Shown here piece after piece: positions 51,006 through 63,560 of a DNA stretch of 64,000 nt (within the stretch, counting starts at the first letter, position 1; each line of letters begins with the position of its first letter). Source of the stretch: Plasmodium brasilianum (Eukaryota; Apicomplexa; Aconoidasida; Haemosporida; Plasmodiidae); NCBI RefSeq assembly GCF_023973825.1, contig NC_090114.1:186001-250000 (forward strand), read 5' to 3'. Both the position numbers and the translations under genes were made by a program. Under the pieces are notes generated by a model. The model was not told the DNA's origin and did no database searches. It saw nothing but the letters and a program-made list of their open reading frames with translations.

Positions 51006-51923
51006 CCCCATTGTATATGTAATATAAAAATTATATTCATCTATTATCTAAAAAATTCGTTTAATATTATTCTTGTTTCCCCTAAAGTATATATATCATT
51101 TATGTGCTTAGTATATGTTCATATAATTAACTGTGTTATAAATACTATAAGAAAATGTAAATTTTTAAAATATTACCTCTTTTTTTTATTGTTATTATTT
51201 TTTCGATTTACAAATGTCCTAATGTCGCCTATATGTTTGTGCTTTAGTTATTTCATGAAGTAAAATTTTTTCCATTTCTTTTTTCAGGCTTATAATTCAT
51301 TGTATTTTTGTTGATTTTTGCATTTATATAGTGATATATAAGTAAATTTATAAAGATATAAGGTTATGGGTTTTTATAATTTTCCTCTTTACTTGATTTC
51401 ATTTAGTAACCAAGTATATATGTACATTACGTAATAATTAGTATAATCTTTCTGAGAATAAAAGCATACTAAAACTTAAAGTATTTCAATTAAATATAAA
51501 ATTAATTTTATAATTTTCATAATTCAAGAAAACTATATGAAGAAATTTTAAGTTTTCGGTTTATATATTTTGATCTTAAAACAAATGAATATAGAAGGGA
51601 ACTACTTCCTTTTAATCATAAAAACAAATATTTTATCATATTCATTTATTAAGTATATATATTTATATGAACTAATTATTTCGTTTAATTTATCCTGTTA
51701 TTATATGTTTCCTAAATTCCTTTTTTTCCTTATGCTCCACAAAAATATGAAATATTAACGCAGAATAAAGTTAATAAGATGCTATATATATTTTTTATGA
51801 ATAACATTTTTTTTATGTATATAAAGGTATATTCTCAATCGGTCTTTTCCAATCATACGTATAAATAGTGATTTATTAATAATAATAACAAATTTTTCAT
51901 TTTTATTTATTCTTTTATTGCTT

Positions 51924-51975
51924 TATATATATATATATATATGTGTGTGTGTGCATGTGTGTTTGTGTATAAACA
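51924..51975. repeat. Compound (TA)n-(TG)n microsatellite
   Basis: A TA run passes into TGTGTGTGTGCATGTGTGTTTGTG. TG repeats are much rarer than AT repeats in this window, which makes it a potentially polymorphic and mappable marker. Confidence 0.85.
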
Positions 51976-54900
51976 GCGTATACATATTCATGTAAAAGGG
52001 TTATTTATCTTTTTTTCTTATTCAGTATATTTTCCGTAATATATTTCATCTATAATAATGACCCACATAAATTTTTTAGCTGTATTACTATATTTACACC
52101 TTTTTAACTCTAACATTGTAAAACCTTATTTTAAATAAGAAAACTCATATGGATGGTATATATAATATTTTATAAACTATGGAAAGAACAAAAGTAAGAA
52201 AAAAAATAAAACATTTTAAGATTTAGAGACAATCTTTATAAAAATTATATTATAATATATATTATAAAAAAATATATATCACATACTTAATGAAAAATCT
52301 TAAGTTCTTATAAGTTAGCAGATATTCTCATTAACGCAGTTTACTTATAAAATTTTAACCCATTATCTGTTATCTCTATCTGTATTTATTTGAATTATTT
52401 ATGCATTCATACAATTAAAGAATCGCATTTAAATATATATTTTCTTAGTAAAGAATTTTATTTCCCCCATAATAAATATATTATCATATATAAAACATAT
52501 TAAATATATATTCTGACAACACTAAAGTATTTCTCTTCGATTAGATACCTTATATTAAAATATATTTAATAAATCACTGAATTTATTAGAATAGTTAAAG
52601 TATTATTATGATGAAAATATGTTGAATATGTCATATTTTATGTTGTCACTTAATATTTTGCAAAAATATATAAACAAATAAATAAAAAAATGTTCTTATA
52701 GCTTTTTCCATTTTTTCTTTTTAACTTATTGTTATTTTCTACTATTTGTATGAAATCAAAGAAATAAACGTTAAATATGAAGAAGCGTATATATTAAAAA
52801 GTATACAATTGATAAGTTTCAACATTATTTTAAAACCAAAAGAAAATGAGAAAAAAATATTATTATTTTATAGAAATTTTAAATGTTATATATATTTATT
52901 TGTTTATATTCAATTATAATTCGTAAATTCATTCTTATTATGTTATATTAATAAAAAAATTTCAGTGACTCTCTTTTTACTTTTTAAATAGAATTAATAA
53001 AGTTTATCTAAAAGTTTTTTCTTTATTTCTATTCTTCCTTTTTGTAATTACAATATTATAATTCAGTTTTTTGTACTTTGCTAATCAGATTATCTGTTAT
53101 TATTATTTTTTTTTTTATATTATTTTTTAAATTATATGTATACATATATATACTTACAAAATATAGTAATAATAGATCTATTTGATAAAATATAAAATTT
53201 ATTTTGTTACATAATTATTTTCTACTGTTACATATGCCATAAAATTTTGTAGATTATAAACTTTCATTTACTAATTTGTATTAAATAAAAACTTTAATAA
53301 AATAATTATTTTTACTATTAAAACAAAATCTTTAATGCAGTAATAATATATATAATAAAAGTAAAGATTATACTTTTCAGATCTAATTATATTAATTATT
53401 ATGAGCAGGTAATACAATACCAACTGAAATATATATGAATCTTTTTACTATAATATCCTTGTAATACGTAAAACAAATATATTATCATATAATAATAATA
53501 TATTATTAAGAAAATAATTAGTTTTAGTTATTAATATTAACATTATCTATGTTTCAACAATTTTGAATAAATCGTATTATTTAGTTATTCTCATTTTATA
53601 TAATCAACAATAAATATAGTTCTTTTAAAGTATATTAGTTTAATATAAATAAGGCTCTTTTCAAAAAATGATTATATTCTTTATCATATAAGATATATAT
53701 AAATTATATATTGAAATAATTTATATTGCATATTACAATCATAGTAAATATATATGTTTTCTTTTGTTTTTCACACAGAATAGGAGCACAAAATATTTTT
53801 TTTAATTTACTTCTAATATCTTAAAACAGTGTGAGTATATTAATAAAATATTGTCTATGAAAAATTATAAAATATTAAAAAACATAAACCTATAAATGTA
53901 TTTATGAATTAATATAAAAGTCACTATATCAAAACATTAATGCGTGGATTAACAGTGTTTATTCTCACAACTATTCTATATTATTAAATGACACATATAT
54001 ATAAACATTAAAAGAAGACATATTAATGTTATAAATAAAAAAAATAAAATAATAAACAAAAAATATACATCGTAAAATAATTCCTAAAAATCATTTTAAC
54101 AATTATAATAACTATGCAACTATATTGACTTCTACAATATTCATCAAGAAAACGACAATTCGTTTCATATATGTAATAATAATAAAAACATGTTGTTTTT
54201 TTTTTTATTTATTACACTTCTTAGTTTTTTTTAAAAATATACTTAATTAAAAGTTAAATATATTTATATAATTAATATATAATAATACCTTTAATTATAT
54301 ATTATATTAAATATATACAAGCTTAATATATTTTCCAAAATATAATAAAAAAAAATAAATAATTTATTATTGTTTCTCAATATTCTTGAATCATCTTTTA
54401 TTGTATATTATAACTAATATTATGTAAAATAGAAATAAACAAAAAATCAGAGGAATATGCAAAAAGGTTAATATTATGATACTATATTTCACAATTATTT
54501 TACTATTTTTATAAAGTATAATATGTATCACAAACATATTTTCTAATAGTATTTATATCATTTAACTTATAATGATATATTTTATTTCATATATTAATCT
54601 ATACTATTCTTACACTACATACATTAAATAATTGCAAACACATGTTCTATTAAAGGATTTAGGGCAATTATAAAAAATTTTTTCTTTTAATGTTAACTTA
54701 TAATTACAGTCAATTTATAGTAAGATCTAATTTATTGTGTATATATTCATATTTTCATTATAAATTTGTATATTTTATTATATCACATGTGATAAAGTAT
54801 AACATAAAACTTTAACTTCATTATGTGTTAGTATGGAAAGAATTAATTAATTATTTTACAATTATGCGATATTGTATATATTTCGAATAATATATTTATA

Positions 54901-55820
54901 TGCAAATGCATTTTTTTATTTCGAAGAAGTACATTTTTAATATAACAAGAGAATACATATTATCATATAGTATATTTATATATTTGTTAAATTCCTTCGT
55001 CATTTATATAAATTTTAATCCCAGTAATAATAACGATAGTGAATTTTATAAGGGACGCTTATATTGTTATAACGTATAATAAAAATTAATGGAAATAATT
55101 TGAAAGATATTATCTGAACCCTAAAAGAAAATAATTATTTAAAAAAAGAAAAATCTATACTTTTTAAAGATATTGTATTTATGTATTTACCGTATTTTAA
55201 AAGATTAAATGACATTCCTAAATATATATTCCAATATAATATGTAATTCATACGATTAAGTACAAAAATTAATTTATTTTCCTATGCAACATTTCAATAA
55301 AATTATATAATCCCTGAATGAAAGAAATAGGAAAACATATTTTCTCTGTAAAATTTATTAATTGACATAATATAATCCTGTTTTATAAATTAACACATTT
55401 ACAGTTAAAATATTTTTCTTTTAAACTATACAAAGTGTACTAATTTTACTATAATTCAAAAATTAAACGGAAAATATTATGGAATTTTTTTTTAAATTCT
55501 ATATATGAAAATAGAACACACACGACATACAAACATATTATTAATCTTTTTTTCACATAACTATTATCTAGATATGAATTTAATTTTTGTTATTCAATGC
55601 ACTTATATTAGAATATAACGCCATTCAAGAGTTTATGTAAGAATACATATTTTATCGTTTTATTATAATTAATTTACACATATGGTATTTCAGAAATTCG
55701 CTCTCGTATAAATGAAATAAGTAATTTTTTTTTAAGAAATCACGATATTGTGCAGTTATTCACTATAACTTTTTTTTTCATTTTTATGATAATTCCGTGA
55801 AATTATTTCTTACTTATAAA

Positions 55821-56412
55821 ATGGATTTAAATTTGGACAACAAAGATTATACATAAAATAATAACACATGGTGTGTAACAACTTGTTCAAGTAGTATAGG
55901 TGATAATAGTGGTCAACCTTTTAACTGCAAAGATAAAATGGTTAATAAGCACACAACTCATATAAATAATAATTATTGTTCTAGTGTTTACATTATATAT
56001 AAATACATAATTTACCTGCTAAGTGAGCGTACATATTCTAAAAATGATAATTTGTTTATTTTATATAAACAAAATTCATCAAGTCATGATGAAGAATGTG
56101 TGAATGAAATAAAAGTAATTGTTCCTGATATTTTTAAAAATCTTAAAGGTTTACACAATGTATATAAAGGTTAAGGCAAATTTATTGATTATAAGATTTA
56201 TATAAATCTAATAATTGTGAGCATGCTACAAGATGTTATTTCTTTTATATTAAACATTACGTGGAAAGTGACGAAAATAATTGTAAGGAATTTTGTGATC
56301 AGTTAAAGAATTTTAAGAATGCTTATGATAAACAAATGAACAAAGTAAATATTGTCCTAATGTGCCAAAAACCTCAGAACCTAAAAAAAATTATATATTT
56401 GTTTCCAGTTAA
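55821..56412 (+). pseudogene. pir: pir (Plasmodium interspersed repeat) family pseudogene, N-terminal part
   Basis: ATG at 55821 opens MDLNLDNKDYT, stopped by TAA at 55854-55856. The following sequence reads Cys-rich pieces in changing frames: WCVTTCSSSIGDNSGQPFNC, an open 78-codon stretch (55938..56174) containing HDEECVNEIKVIVPDIFKNL, then after a shift NCEHATRCYFFYIKHYVESD and ENNCKEFCDQLKNFKNAYDK. A last shift gives KYCPNVPKTSEPKKNYIFVSS and TAA. The Cys spacing (NCEHATRCYFFYIKHYV; NNCKEFC) is typical of the pir N-terminal domain. The membrane span and cytoplasmic tail expected of a pir are not found downstream, so the copy is both truncated and frameshifted. Intact pir products are variant proteins at or near the infected cell surface. 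Confidence 0.65.
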
Positions 56413-57517
56413 GTAACAGCTTCCTTTTTACTAACGAATTTTACCTTATTACTTTTATATAAGGTTAATAAAAATTATACATAATAATGAGAATACTGTA
56501 CCATAATTCGCTTAATTCGTATAATTCATTTAAAAAAAAAAAAATAAAATGAAATAATATTTTTTAGTATTATGTACGCATTCTTTTTCCTCCATATAAT
56601 TTATTCCAGTGAAAATTTCTTTACTTGAATGTTTATAAAGAGAAAAAATAAACGAATCTAACATGAAGAAGAAACAAGAGAATCTTTACAAAACACACAT
56701 AAAATAGTAATGAGGAATCTTAAAAAACTTCATAATATTAGCTATCATCCTTAATGAGTTGCATAATACAAACATTACGGTTTATATTATTTGCATTAGA
56801 AAATATAATACTCGTGGGTATTAAAGTTACATATAAGTGGAAATTTATTAACAAATCAGACAAACTATAATTAATAAACTGAATATATATTTTTAAATGT
56901 TATTTACATAAAAGTATAATTAAAATAAACACTACTGTAAAAACCATTAGCAGCTACATTCACTTATACATGATATTTTATTTAAAATTCAAAACAAGAA
57001 ATGTTTAAACTTATATATATAGTACAAAAGTACTAAATAAATGCTGATTTACTTACAAAGCAATATGAAGTAAAGATTAATTCATAAGAATTAAAAAATT
57101 AAGAAGAAAAGAGGAAACAAAAACATTAAAAACAGCACCAATAGTATTATTAAATAAATAGTAAAAAAAAAAACATTAACATATAAACATTATTCAAAAA
57201 ATACGAATATATCTATTTTGTTTACAACTAAATTTGACTTAAATTTTTATTATTATTTATACCTTTTCAATTAAACAGAAGTAAAAATTAAACACAATAT
57301 AGAAAAATTTTAGCATTTCTCTCTTTAATAGATAGATATTGTATGTGACACTGTAATAAAGACATATATACATTCCTATAAGAAAGATTAATTCTTCTGT
57401 TCCACAAATTTAAATAGGAACTCTACTAACTATTAGTTAATAATTCATAAGTATGCTCTTGTGTAGCCTTATTCTAATTTATTTTTGTTCTATTAAGACA
57501 CTAATACATATATAAAA
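56413..57517. other. Intergenic DNA
   Basis: The missing 3' part of the pir copy would be expected here, but I see no membrane span or tail in any frame. Confidence 0.55.
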
Positions 57518-57865
57518 TTAGTTTATGATTATAAAATTTTCACCGATTTTATTATAATAGCAATAAGAAGTATTTGCACTTCTATATTTTATTTTTATAT
57601 ATTTTAAACAAAAAGAAAAATGAAACAAATATTCCGGTTTATATAATGGAAAGTAACAAGATAATATGAAGAGAATCAAAAAAATTGAAAGGGAGATTTT
57701 TCTTTCTTTACTTTTATGATAAAATTCCACTTTTATAGTTTCCATGGAGCTCATTATATGCGTATTCCTCTATATATAAGATTTTTATAAATGAGGATTC
57801 CCATTTTTCTTCGTGCAAAATTTTCAGGTGATTTTCAAATTCGTTAATTAGATATTTCACAATGT
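57518..57865 (-). pseudogene. Coding remnant with an exon start, family unknown
   Basis: After an AATTAG acceptor-like site at about 57,866, the minus strand is open for about 50 codons (IVKYLINEFENHLKILHEEK, WESSFIKILYIEEYAYNELH) to a TAA at 57716..57714. A shifted frame continues (57754..57518, 78 codons) with a hydrophobic run ISLSIFLILFILSCYF. The first part is rich in Glu, His and Trp codons, unlike the background, and reads like part of a helical exported or surface protein. Nothing upstream connects to it convincingly. Confidence 0.45.
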
Positions 57866-59429
57866 CTAATTATTTTAACTATGGTCTATAACTATTTTTA
57901 GTCTTGTTTTTTACTATATATCTGAATCGTTCATATTAATTTATAAACGATGTTTTTTGTATTATACTTGATATCACATCCAAAATAATAAAACAAAAAA
58001 TCTGCATTATTGAAATTAATGCAGACTGCCAAAACATTGGCAATTTCACACAAAAAGAAAAAATGCTGAAATTTCTATAATGAGTTAAGCAATTTTATTT
58101 TTCATAACGATTTATTAATTGTAATCATAAATTTAGTAGAAATAAAAGTGCTAATTATACAGTTCTTATTACCAATAAATATACACTATTTAGTTTGTTA
58201 TGTTATTTTAAGCATTATTTTTAATTTTTTCTCAATGATTTATTAAACTGTAAACATATATATATATATATATATTATGTACTGAATAATGATATACATG
58301 AAAAAAAAGATTATACAAATAATAAATTACCATTTTCTTACTAATTTATTCATGTAAAATCAACTTAAATTGTTCTAAAGGAATTAATCTATAAAAATTA
58401 TTTACATAGTTTATCTACGAATATAACATTCTTTTAAAATTTTATTTTTTATAAAACAACTATTACGGTAATAAAAAAGTTGCTTTCATTTTTATTTTAA
58501 ATATAGAACATTTAAAAAACAAATTTTTTTACAAATTATAAACATATTTTTAAAATTCTTGGTATTTTTCTACTAACTATTCTTTTCTTATATGTATGTT
58601 AATAAAAATACACTTCAGTTAGTTAAATCTTTCAAATTCATTATTTTCTTTTTAAAATAGAATTAGCTTTATATTCAACGCTATATATATAAACAAATGA
58701 AATATAATAACAAGTATAAAATTAAAATATTAACCATAAACTATAAACTCATAAACCAATTTACAAAGGATATTGTTTTATTATATATTCATAATTTCAT
58801 ATTTATAACATACAAAAAACATATAAATACTATTAAAAATGTTCTTAAAAATAAATATACATATATTTATCCTAAGGTTTATTCTGTAGAATAAATATTA
58901 AGTTTTCTTTTAGTTTTTAAAAAAAAAAATATATAGATATAACAAAATACTCTGAATTCCTCTTATTATGTACTAAACAAGATACGTTTATTTCAAATTG
59001 TAAACGAATAACAGTCATTTCTTATTTTACGGAGCAAATAATAAATTAGTATAGGAAAAAGATAAAAATTTAATTCAAACAATTATTTAAATCTACAAAT
59101 ATAAAATGATAAATAATATCAAAAATAATTATATAAATTGTTCATTTATATATTCATTTTAAGGCACATAATTTTTAAAAAAATAATGTTAAACACAGAA
59201 ATCTATATATATAACATAGTAATGTTATAAGGTAAATAAATAATTTAAGATAAAAATTTTAAAACATTAAAACTTCAAATTCACTAAAATGTTGAAGAGC
59301 TACATTCTTGCTGTTACGTATCAAAAATGATAGCCATATTCACGTAAATTTATGAAATCTTAGAAACCATATATTTTTCATTTTTTTAAGTATTTCATTT
59401 AGAAGATTATATATCTTGACTTTTATAAT
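57866..59429. other. Intergenic DNA
   Basis: Includes a G+C-richer patch at about 57,993-58,075 with a perfect TGCCAA/TTGGCA hairpin, an AT tract at 58,256-58,275, and a chance-like 65-codon frame near 58,700. No gene called. Confidence 0.5.
58256..58275. repeat. (AT)n microsatellite, about 20 bp
   Basis: Short pure AT run. Confidence 0.8.
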
Positions 59430-60298
59430 TTATTTAGTCAAAATATCATAATTAGATTTATTTATTTTACTTTTTATATGTACCAACTTATTATATTTTA
59501 CTGATTTCCTCAGGTTATAAAAAAAGGCTGGTAAAACTGTAAGAGTTAATAATGAAACAAATATTATACTTACTGTGGGTACATCCCAACATTTTTCAGT
59601 TAATACTTTAAAATAACGCAAAAAAATATATTTTTGTTCAAATACATAAATTAATATTCCAGCTAATAGAAGGAAGGTAAGTAAAATAAAATTTAACTTA
59701 CGTTTATGACATGATTTCATCCTTAAATTCATAAAATCAGCATTTCTAATATCTTTAATTATTCTTATGTAATATTTTTTGTTCAACGTCTTTTTATCAA
59801 AATAAGAATCAGCTTCAGAAAAATCACAAGTTTTACTTTTCCTAATTTGTTCATTGTTTCCTCCATTATTTAATGAATATTCAACTAGTTTACTTTTTCT
59901 TTCATTTACATTTTCACTACAAGTTTCTCCTTTTTTTTCGTACTTTTCATTATATGGTGACTGTCTTTTGAATCGTACAACATCTGAATATTTATTTCGT
60001 TCATATTTTGCTAGTAATCGATAGGCTCTTTTATTTAATTTACTACCAAATATGTAGTTCTGGTCCAAAAACTTGATAAATATAATCTAAAAAACAAAAT
60101 AAATATTTATTATTTAAAAAATAAATAATTCCATACTAATTAACAGTATTAATTAAAATAAAAAAATGAATATATGAATAAATAAAACATTCTTAAATAA
60201 TATTATATTACCACATCATTACTAAAATAGTATATCCACGATAAAAATACAAACATATAAATTTTAATGTATAATATTGTTTTATTTTTTTGTTCCAT
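59430..60298 (-). CDS. Plasmodium exported protein, unknown function, two membrane spans
   Basis: CDS is the complement of join(59430..60086,60215..60298), 246 aa, with a 128-base intron in phase 0. Exon 1 gives MEQKNKTILYIKIYMFVFLS... ending ...SND at a GTGGTA donor. Exon 2 after TTTTTTAG reads IIFIKFLDQNYIFGSKLNKR and then RLLAK at residues 51-55. This is the same position as the PEXEL RLLEQ of the 20.5 kb gene, but with Lys in place of the acidic or Gln residue. A long charged region follows (YEKKGETCSENVNERKSK; KKTLNKKYYIRIIKDIRN). Spans lie at about 159-177 (FILLTFLLLAGILIYVF) and 197-218, and the tail contains KSVKYNKLVHIKSKIN. It groups with the 20.5 kb gene and the 31.5 kb pseudogene by tail, spacing and flanks, though the middle regions differ greatly. 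No lesion seen. Confidence 0.85.
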
Positions 60299-62660
60299 GA
60301 TGTATATATTAAATATCCTAATATATTCAGTTTGGAAAAGTTAACAATAATATAATATATCACCAATTAAGAAAGAAACTATATTTTAATTATTTTTTAT
60401 TGTTGCTTATATCTTAGTAAATATGCATTAATTAATATATATGCATAATGCATTTTACAGTATACATTAAGTATGATATTGTCAAAAATATATTACTAAA
60501 TTATAACCATAATTATATCTATAGAAAACTAATTGTAAAACAATTTAAATAGACTTAATCAAGATTAATCTATGAATATAAACTAATAGTTTAATAGTAG
60601 AAAAATTAATTAATAATTTATTATTCTTTCAGAAAAAAATAAATCAAAAAAAAAATTATATTGCAATATTCAAAAAAATTTGGTTTATTTAAAATATTGA
60701 ATGTATAAAATGTGGAGAGTATATACTACTACACATTAAAATATAATTATTAATTTTTGCGATTTCTTCTTAATAGTACTAATATATAAAAAATATTTTT
60801 TATAAAAAACTGTTCTTATAATTTAATATTTCTAATTATAAAAGTAAACTAAAAAACTAATATTTAAAGAAAGAATACTTCCATGATAAAAATTAAAAAT
60901 TATTCTATTATAATTAAATAAGAATTTATTCATAAAACATAATACATTGATTAAGATTTTGTTTTTATTATATTACGTAAAATATGAAAATTTCTGTATT
61001 TTAGAAAGTATGATCAATATTAAAGCTTTATTTATCTACCATAAATTTACAATATTATAAATTTCATATATTTGTCATGCATATTATAATTACTAAATAA
61101 TAGATTTACAAATTTAGTATCTTTTCACATTCTATACATATAAATAAATATTTATATTCACAAATGCAATAACAAGGAATTATATATATTAAAATTTTTG
61201 AATATAAACTATTTGTATTAGTAATTGCCGCGAAAACATTTGGATTGATATACACTTAAAAAAATATTATATACAATATTTTTTTTAAATAATATAATAC
61301 AATATCAATAAGTAATATTAAAATTATGTATTCATTAATTCTTTTGAAGAGAATTTTATAAATAAATTTTAATATTTTTTATTGTTTTATAAGCTTGTAT
61401 TGTATATAGCATATATTTAAAAAAAAACAAAATATAATAAACATGTAATTTAAATGAATCTGTGATTTTACGCAAAAAATATATGTAGAAACAAGAATAT
61501 AGTATATTATAATATTTTTATTTTTTATAATATATTAACTGACAATTAATAAATTTATTAAAATATCCCTTATTAATTTTTTTCAGGAAAATCGCATATA
61601 TTAAAAAGAAAAAAGAAAGTCATTAAATATAAAACAATATTTGAATTAAAAAAATTATAGCACATAAACCAGAATAATTATATTTTTATTCCATTACATA
61701 TTGAGTCATTTTCTCTACATAAATATACTTATACAGTATTCTCTGGAACTTCTGTTATCAGCTTGTCGCATAGTTTGATTCTTTTAATTATCCCTTTCAA
61801 AATTTTTAATGTTTTCATAAAATAAAATAGGCGTTTATGAATCTTACCTTTTCATTCCAATTTATTTAATTTCTTTTAATTTATCTACCTATATCATAAT
61901 GGTATTCGTTTTTTTATATATTCGTATTAATCATTTAAACGTTTTACTTTTACTTATAAATGTAATATAACTTTTAGTTCAATTTTTTGCAAGTAAGCTT
62001 TTATATTGATCTTTTTTATTATTTTAATTTTTCACATGATTAAAATAATGACAATATATGCTAATTTTTTTCAAATTAATATTTTACTTAATAAATAATA
62101 AAAATATATTAAATGTGTTTTATTAAAATTTTATTAATAATTTTTATTTACCAGTAATAGATTAATTTCCCTATTACAGGTTTATGATATATTGTAACTA
62201 CACTTATTAGTAATTAATTTATTAATTCATGCGTGTAAAATTATATTTTTTTTTAATTAATGAACTAATTGTAGAATCTTATCATTTTTATAATTTCTAC
62301 TTTTTTCATAATAATATATTATTTAGATATATAATACCCCTTATTGATATTTTTTTTTAGATAATTCATAATTATACAAGAATGCATTAATAATATTTAT
62401 TTATACATTTTTAATCAAGTTCATATAACATAAGGGTTAAATAATAATAGAAGAAGAATTTTATATTATTCTTCTAAGTATGATTATTGCAAAATTACAC
62501 ATTTCTTAAAAAATATCATTTATTAATACACATTTATAAATTATAATATTTTGTATTACACAATTCATTCATATATGTACGATTACTTCCTTATTTCCGA
62601 TAGTACATATATAAATTAATCTACATATTATGAGAGCAATTCTTCATATATTATACATAC
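60299..62660 (-). repeat. Segmental duplication C, copy 2 (5' flank of the 59.4 kb gene)
   Basis: Non-coding block resembling 21,374-23,860, in the same position relative to its gene. It contains a 29-codon minus-strand frame (61816..61730) that is not intact in the other copy. Confidence 0.65.
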
Positions 62661-63373
62661 AACATAACTTTCTCCTTTAATTATGATATTGCTTTAAAAT
62701 CTTCTTAATATTCATTATATTAACATTTGAACTCTGTAAATAATTTTAAAAAGAATACATAAACTTTCATTTGAATGCACTTTTTCCTAATAATGTTTAA
62801 TTACCATTATATAAAATTTTAAATTTATAATGTGTACGATATATTAACAAACAATTATTAATTCATTATTGAATACATCTGTTTTATTGTATTAATTAGA
62901 AAATATTTTTATAAATTTTATACTCCTTTTTACTTTTTAACATACAAACTTGTAATATATATATAATTTTTACTTCTCAAATGTATATTAATTTCAATTT
63001 ATTGATTTGTTCTATAGGTTCTTGATATCTTCCTATTAATGTATTGATCCTAAGTTTTGTTATTCTTTTATTATTATTTTACTATTAATTTAATTTAAAT
63101 CTATTTTTTGTTCTACATTATAATTCTATTCTAAATTATATTTTATTAAATATATTTTGCGCATGCAAAAAATTTAACTTTTTTATTACAATATTTTAAT
63201 TTGTACCTCTTTTATCTCTTTAATTCAATAACTTTTTCGTTGATATATTTATAATATTGAATTAAAAATTTTAAATATTCTTTATTTTATGTTCTTTTTT
63301 CTTTCATTTTTTTTTTTTTTTTTTTGTTTTTTATTGAATAGAATTTTATGTATAATCATATTTGTATATATTA
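62661..63373. other. Intergenic DNA
   Basis: A+T-rich sequence with a T17 run near 63,309. No gene seen. Confidence 0.6.
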
Positions 63374-63560
63374 AATATTGTAGTTATCAGTCTTTAGATA
63401 TTCTATAGGCCATAATCCAGAGGTATAACATTCACTACAATAGTTTATATTTAATAATATTTATCTAAATTTTGTATATCCATAAGATAAAAAATGCTTA
63501 AATAACACATTTTTATGATCTTCATTAACATTATTATAGATATTTTTTTCATTTAAGCTT
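63374..63560 (-). pseudogene. Small coding remnant, family unknown
   Basis: The minus strand reads SLNEKNIYNNVNEDHKNVLF and FKHFLSYGYTKFR to one TAA, then stays in the same frame through NYCSECYTSGLWPIEYLKTD to a second TAA. Two Cys, one Trp and several Gly/Pro codons in so short a frame are unusual for this background. Only one stop interrupts about 60 codons. It could be a decayed exon; the family is not recognised. Confidence 0.35.

Larger units (their letters stand above)
50816..55820. other. Long intergenic stretch
   Basis: About 5 kb without a supportable gene. It contains two simple repeats listed separately. The minus-strand reading MEKILLHEITKAQTYRRH near 51,275 is not hydrophobic enough for a leader exon and soon meets a stop. 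Confidence 0.6.

Noticed and set aside
51160..51290. Minus-strand MEKILLHEITKAQTYRRH as a leader exon
   Set aside because: Too polar for the family leader, a TAG follows, and there is no second exon downstream.
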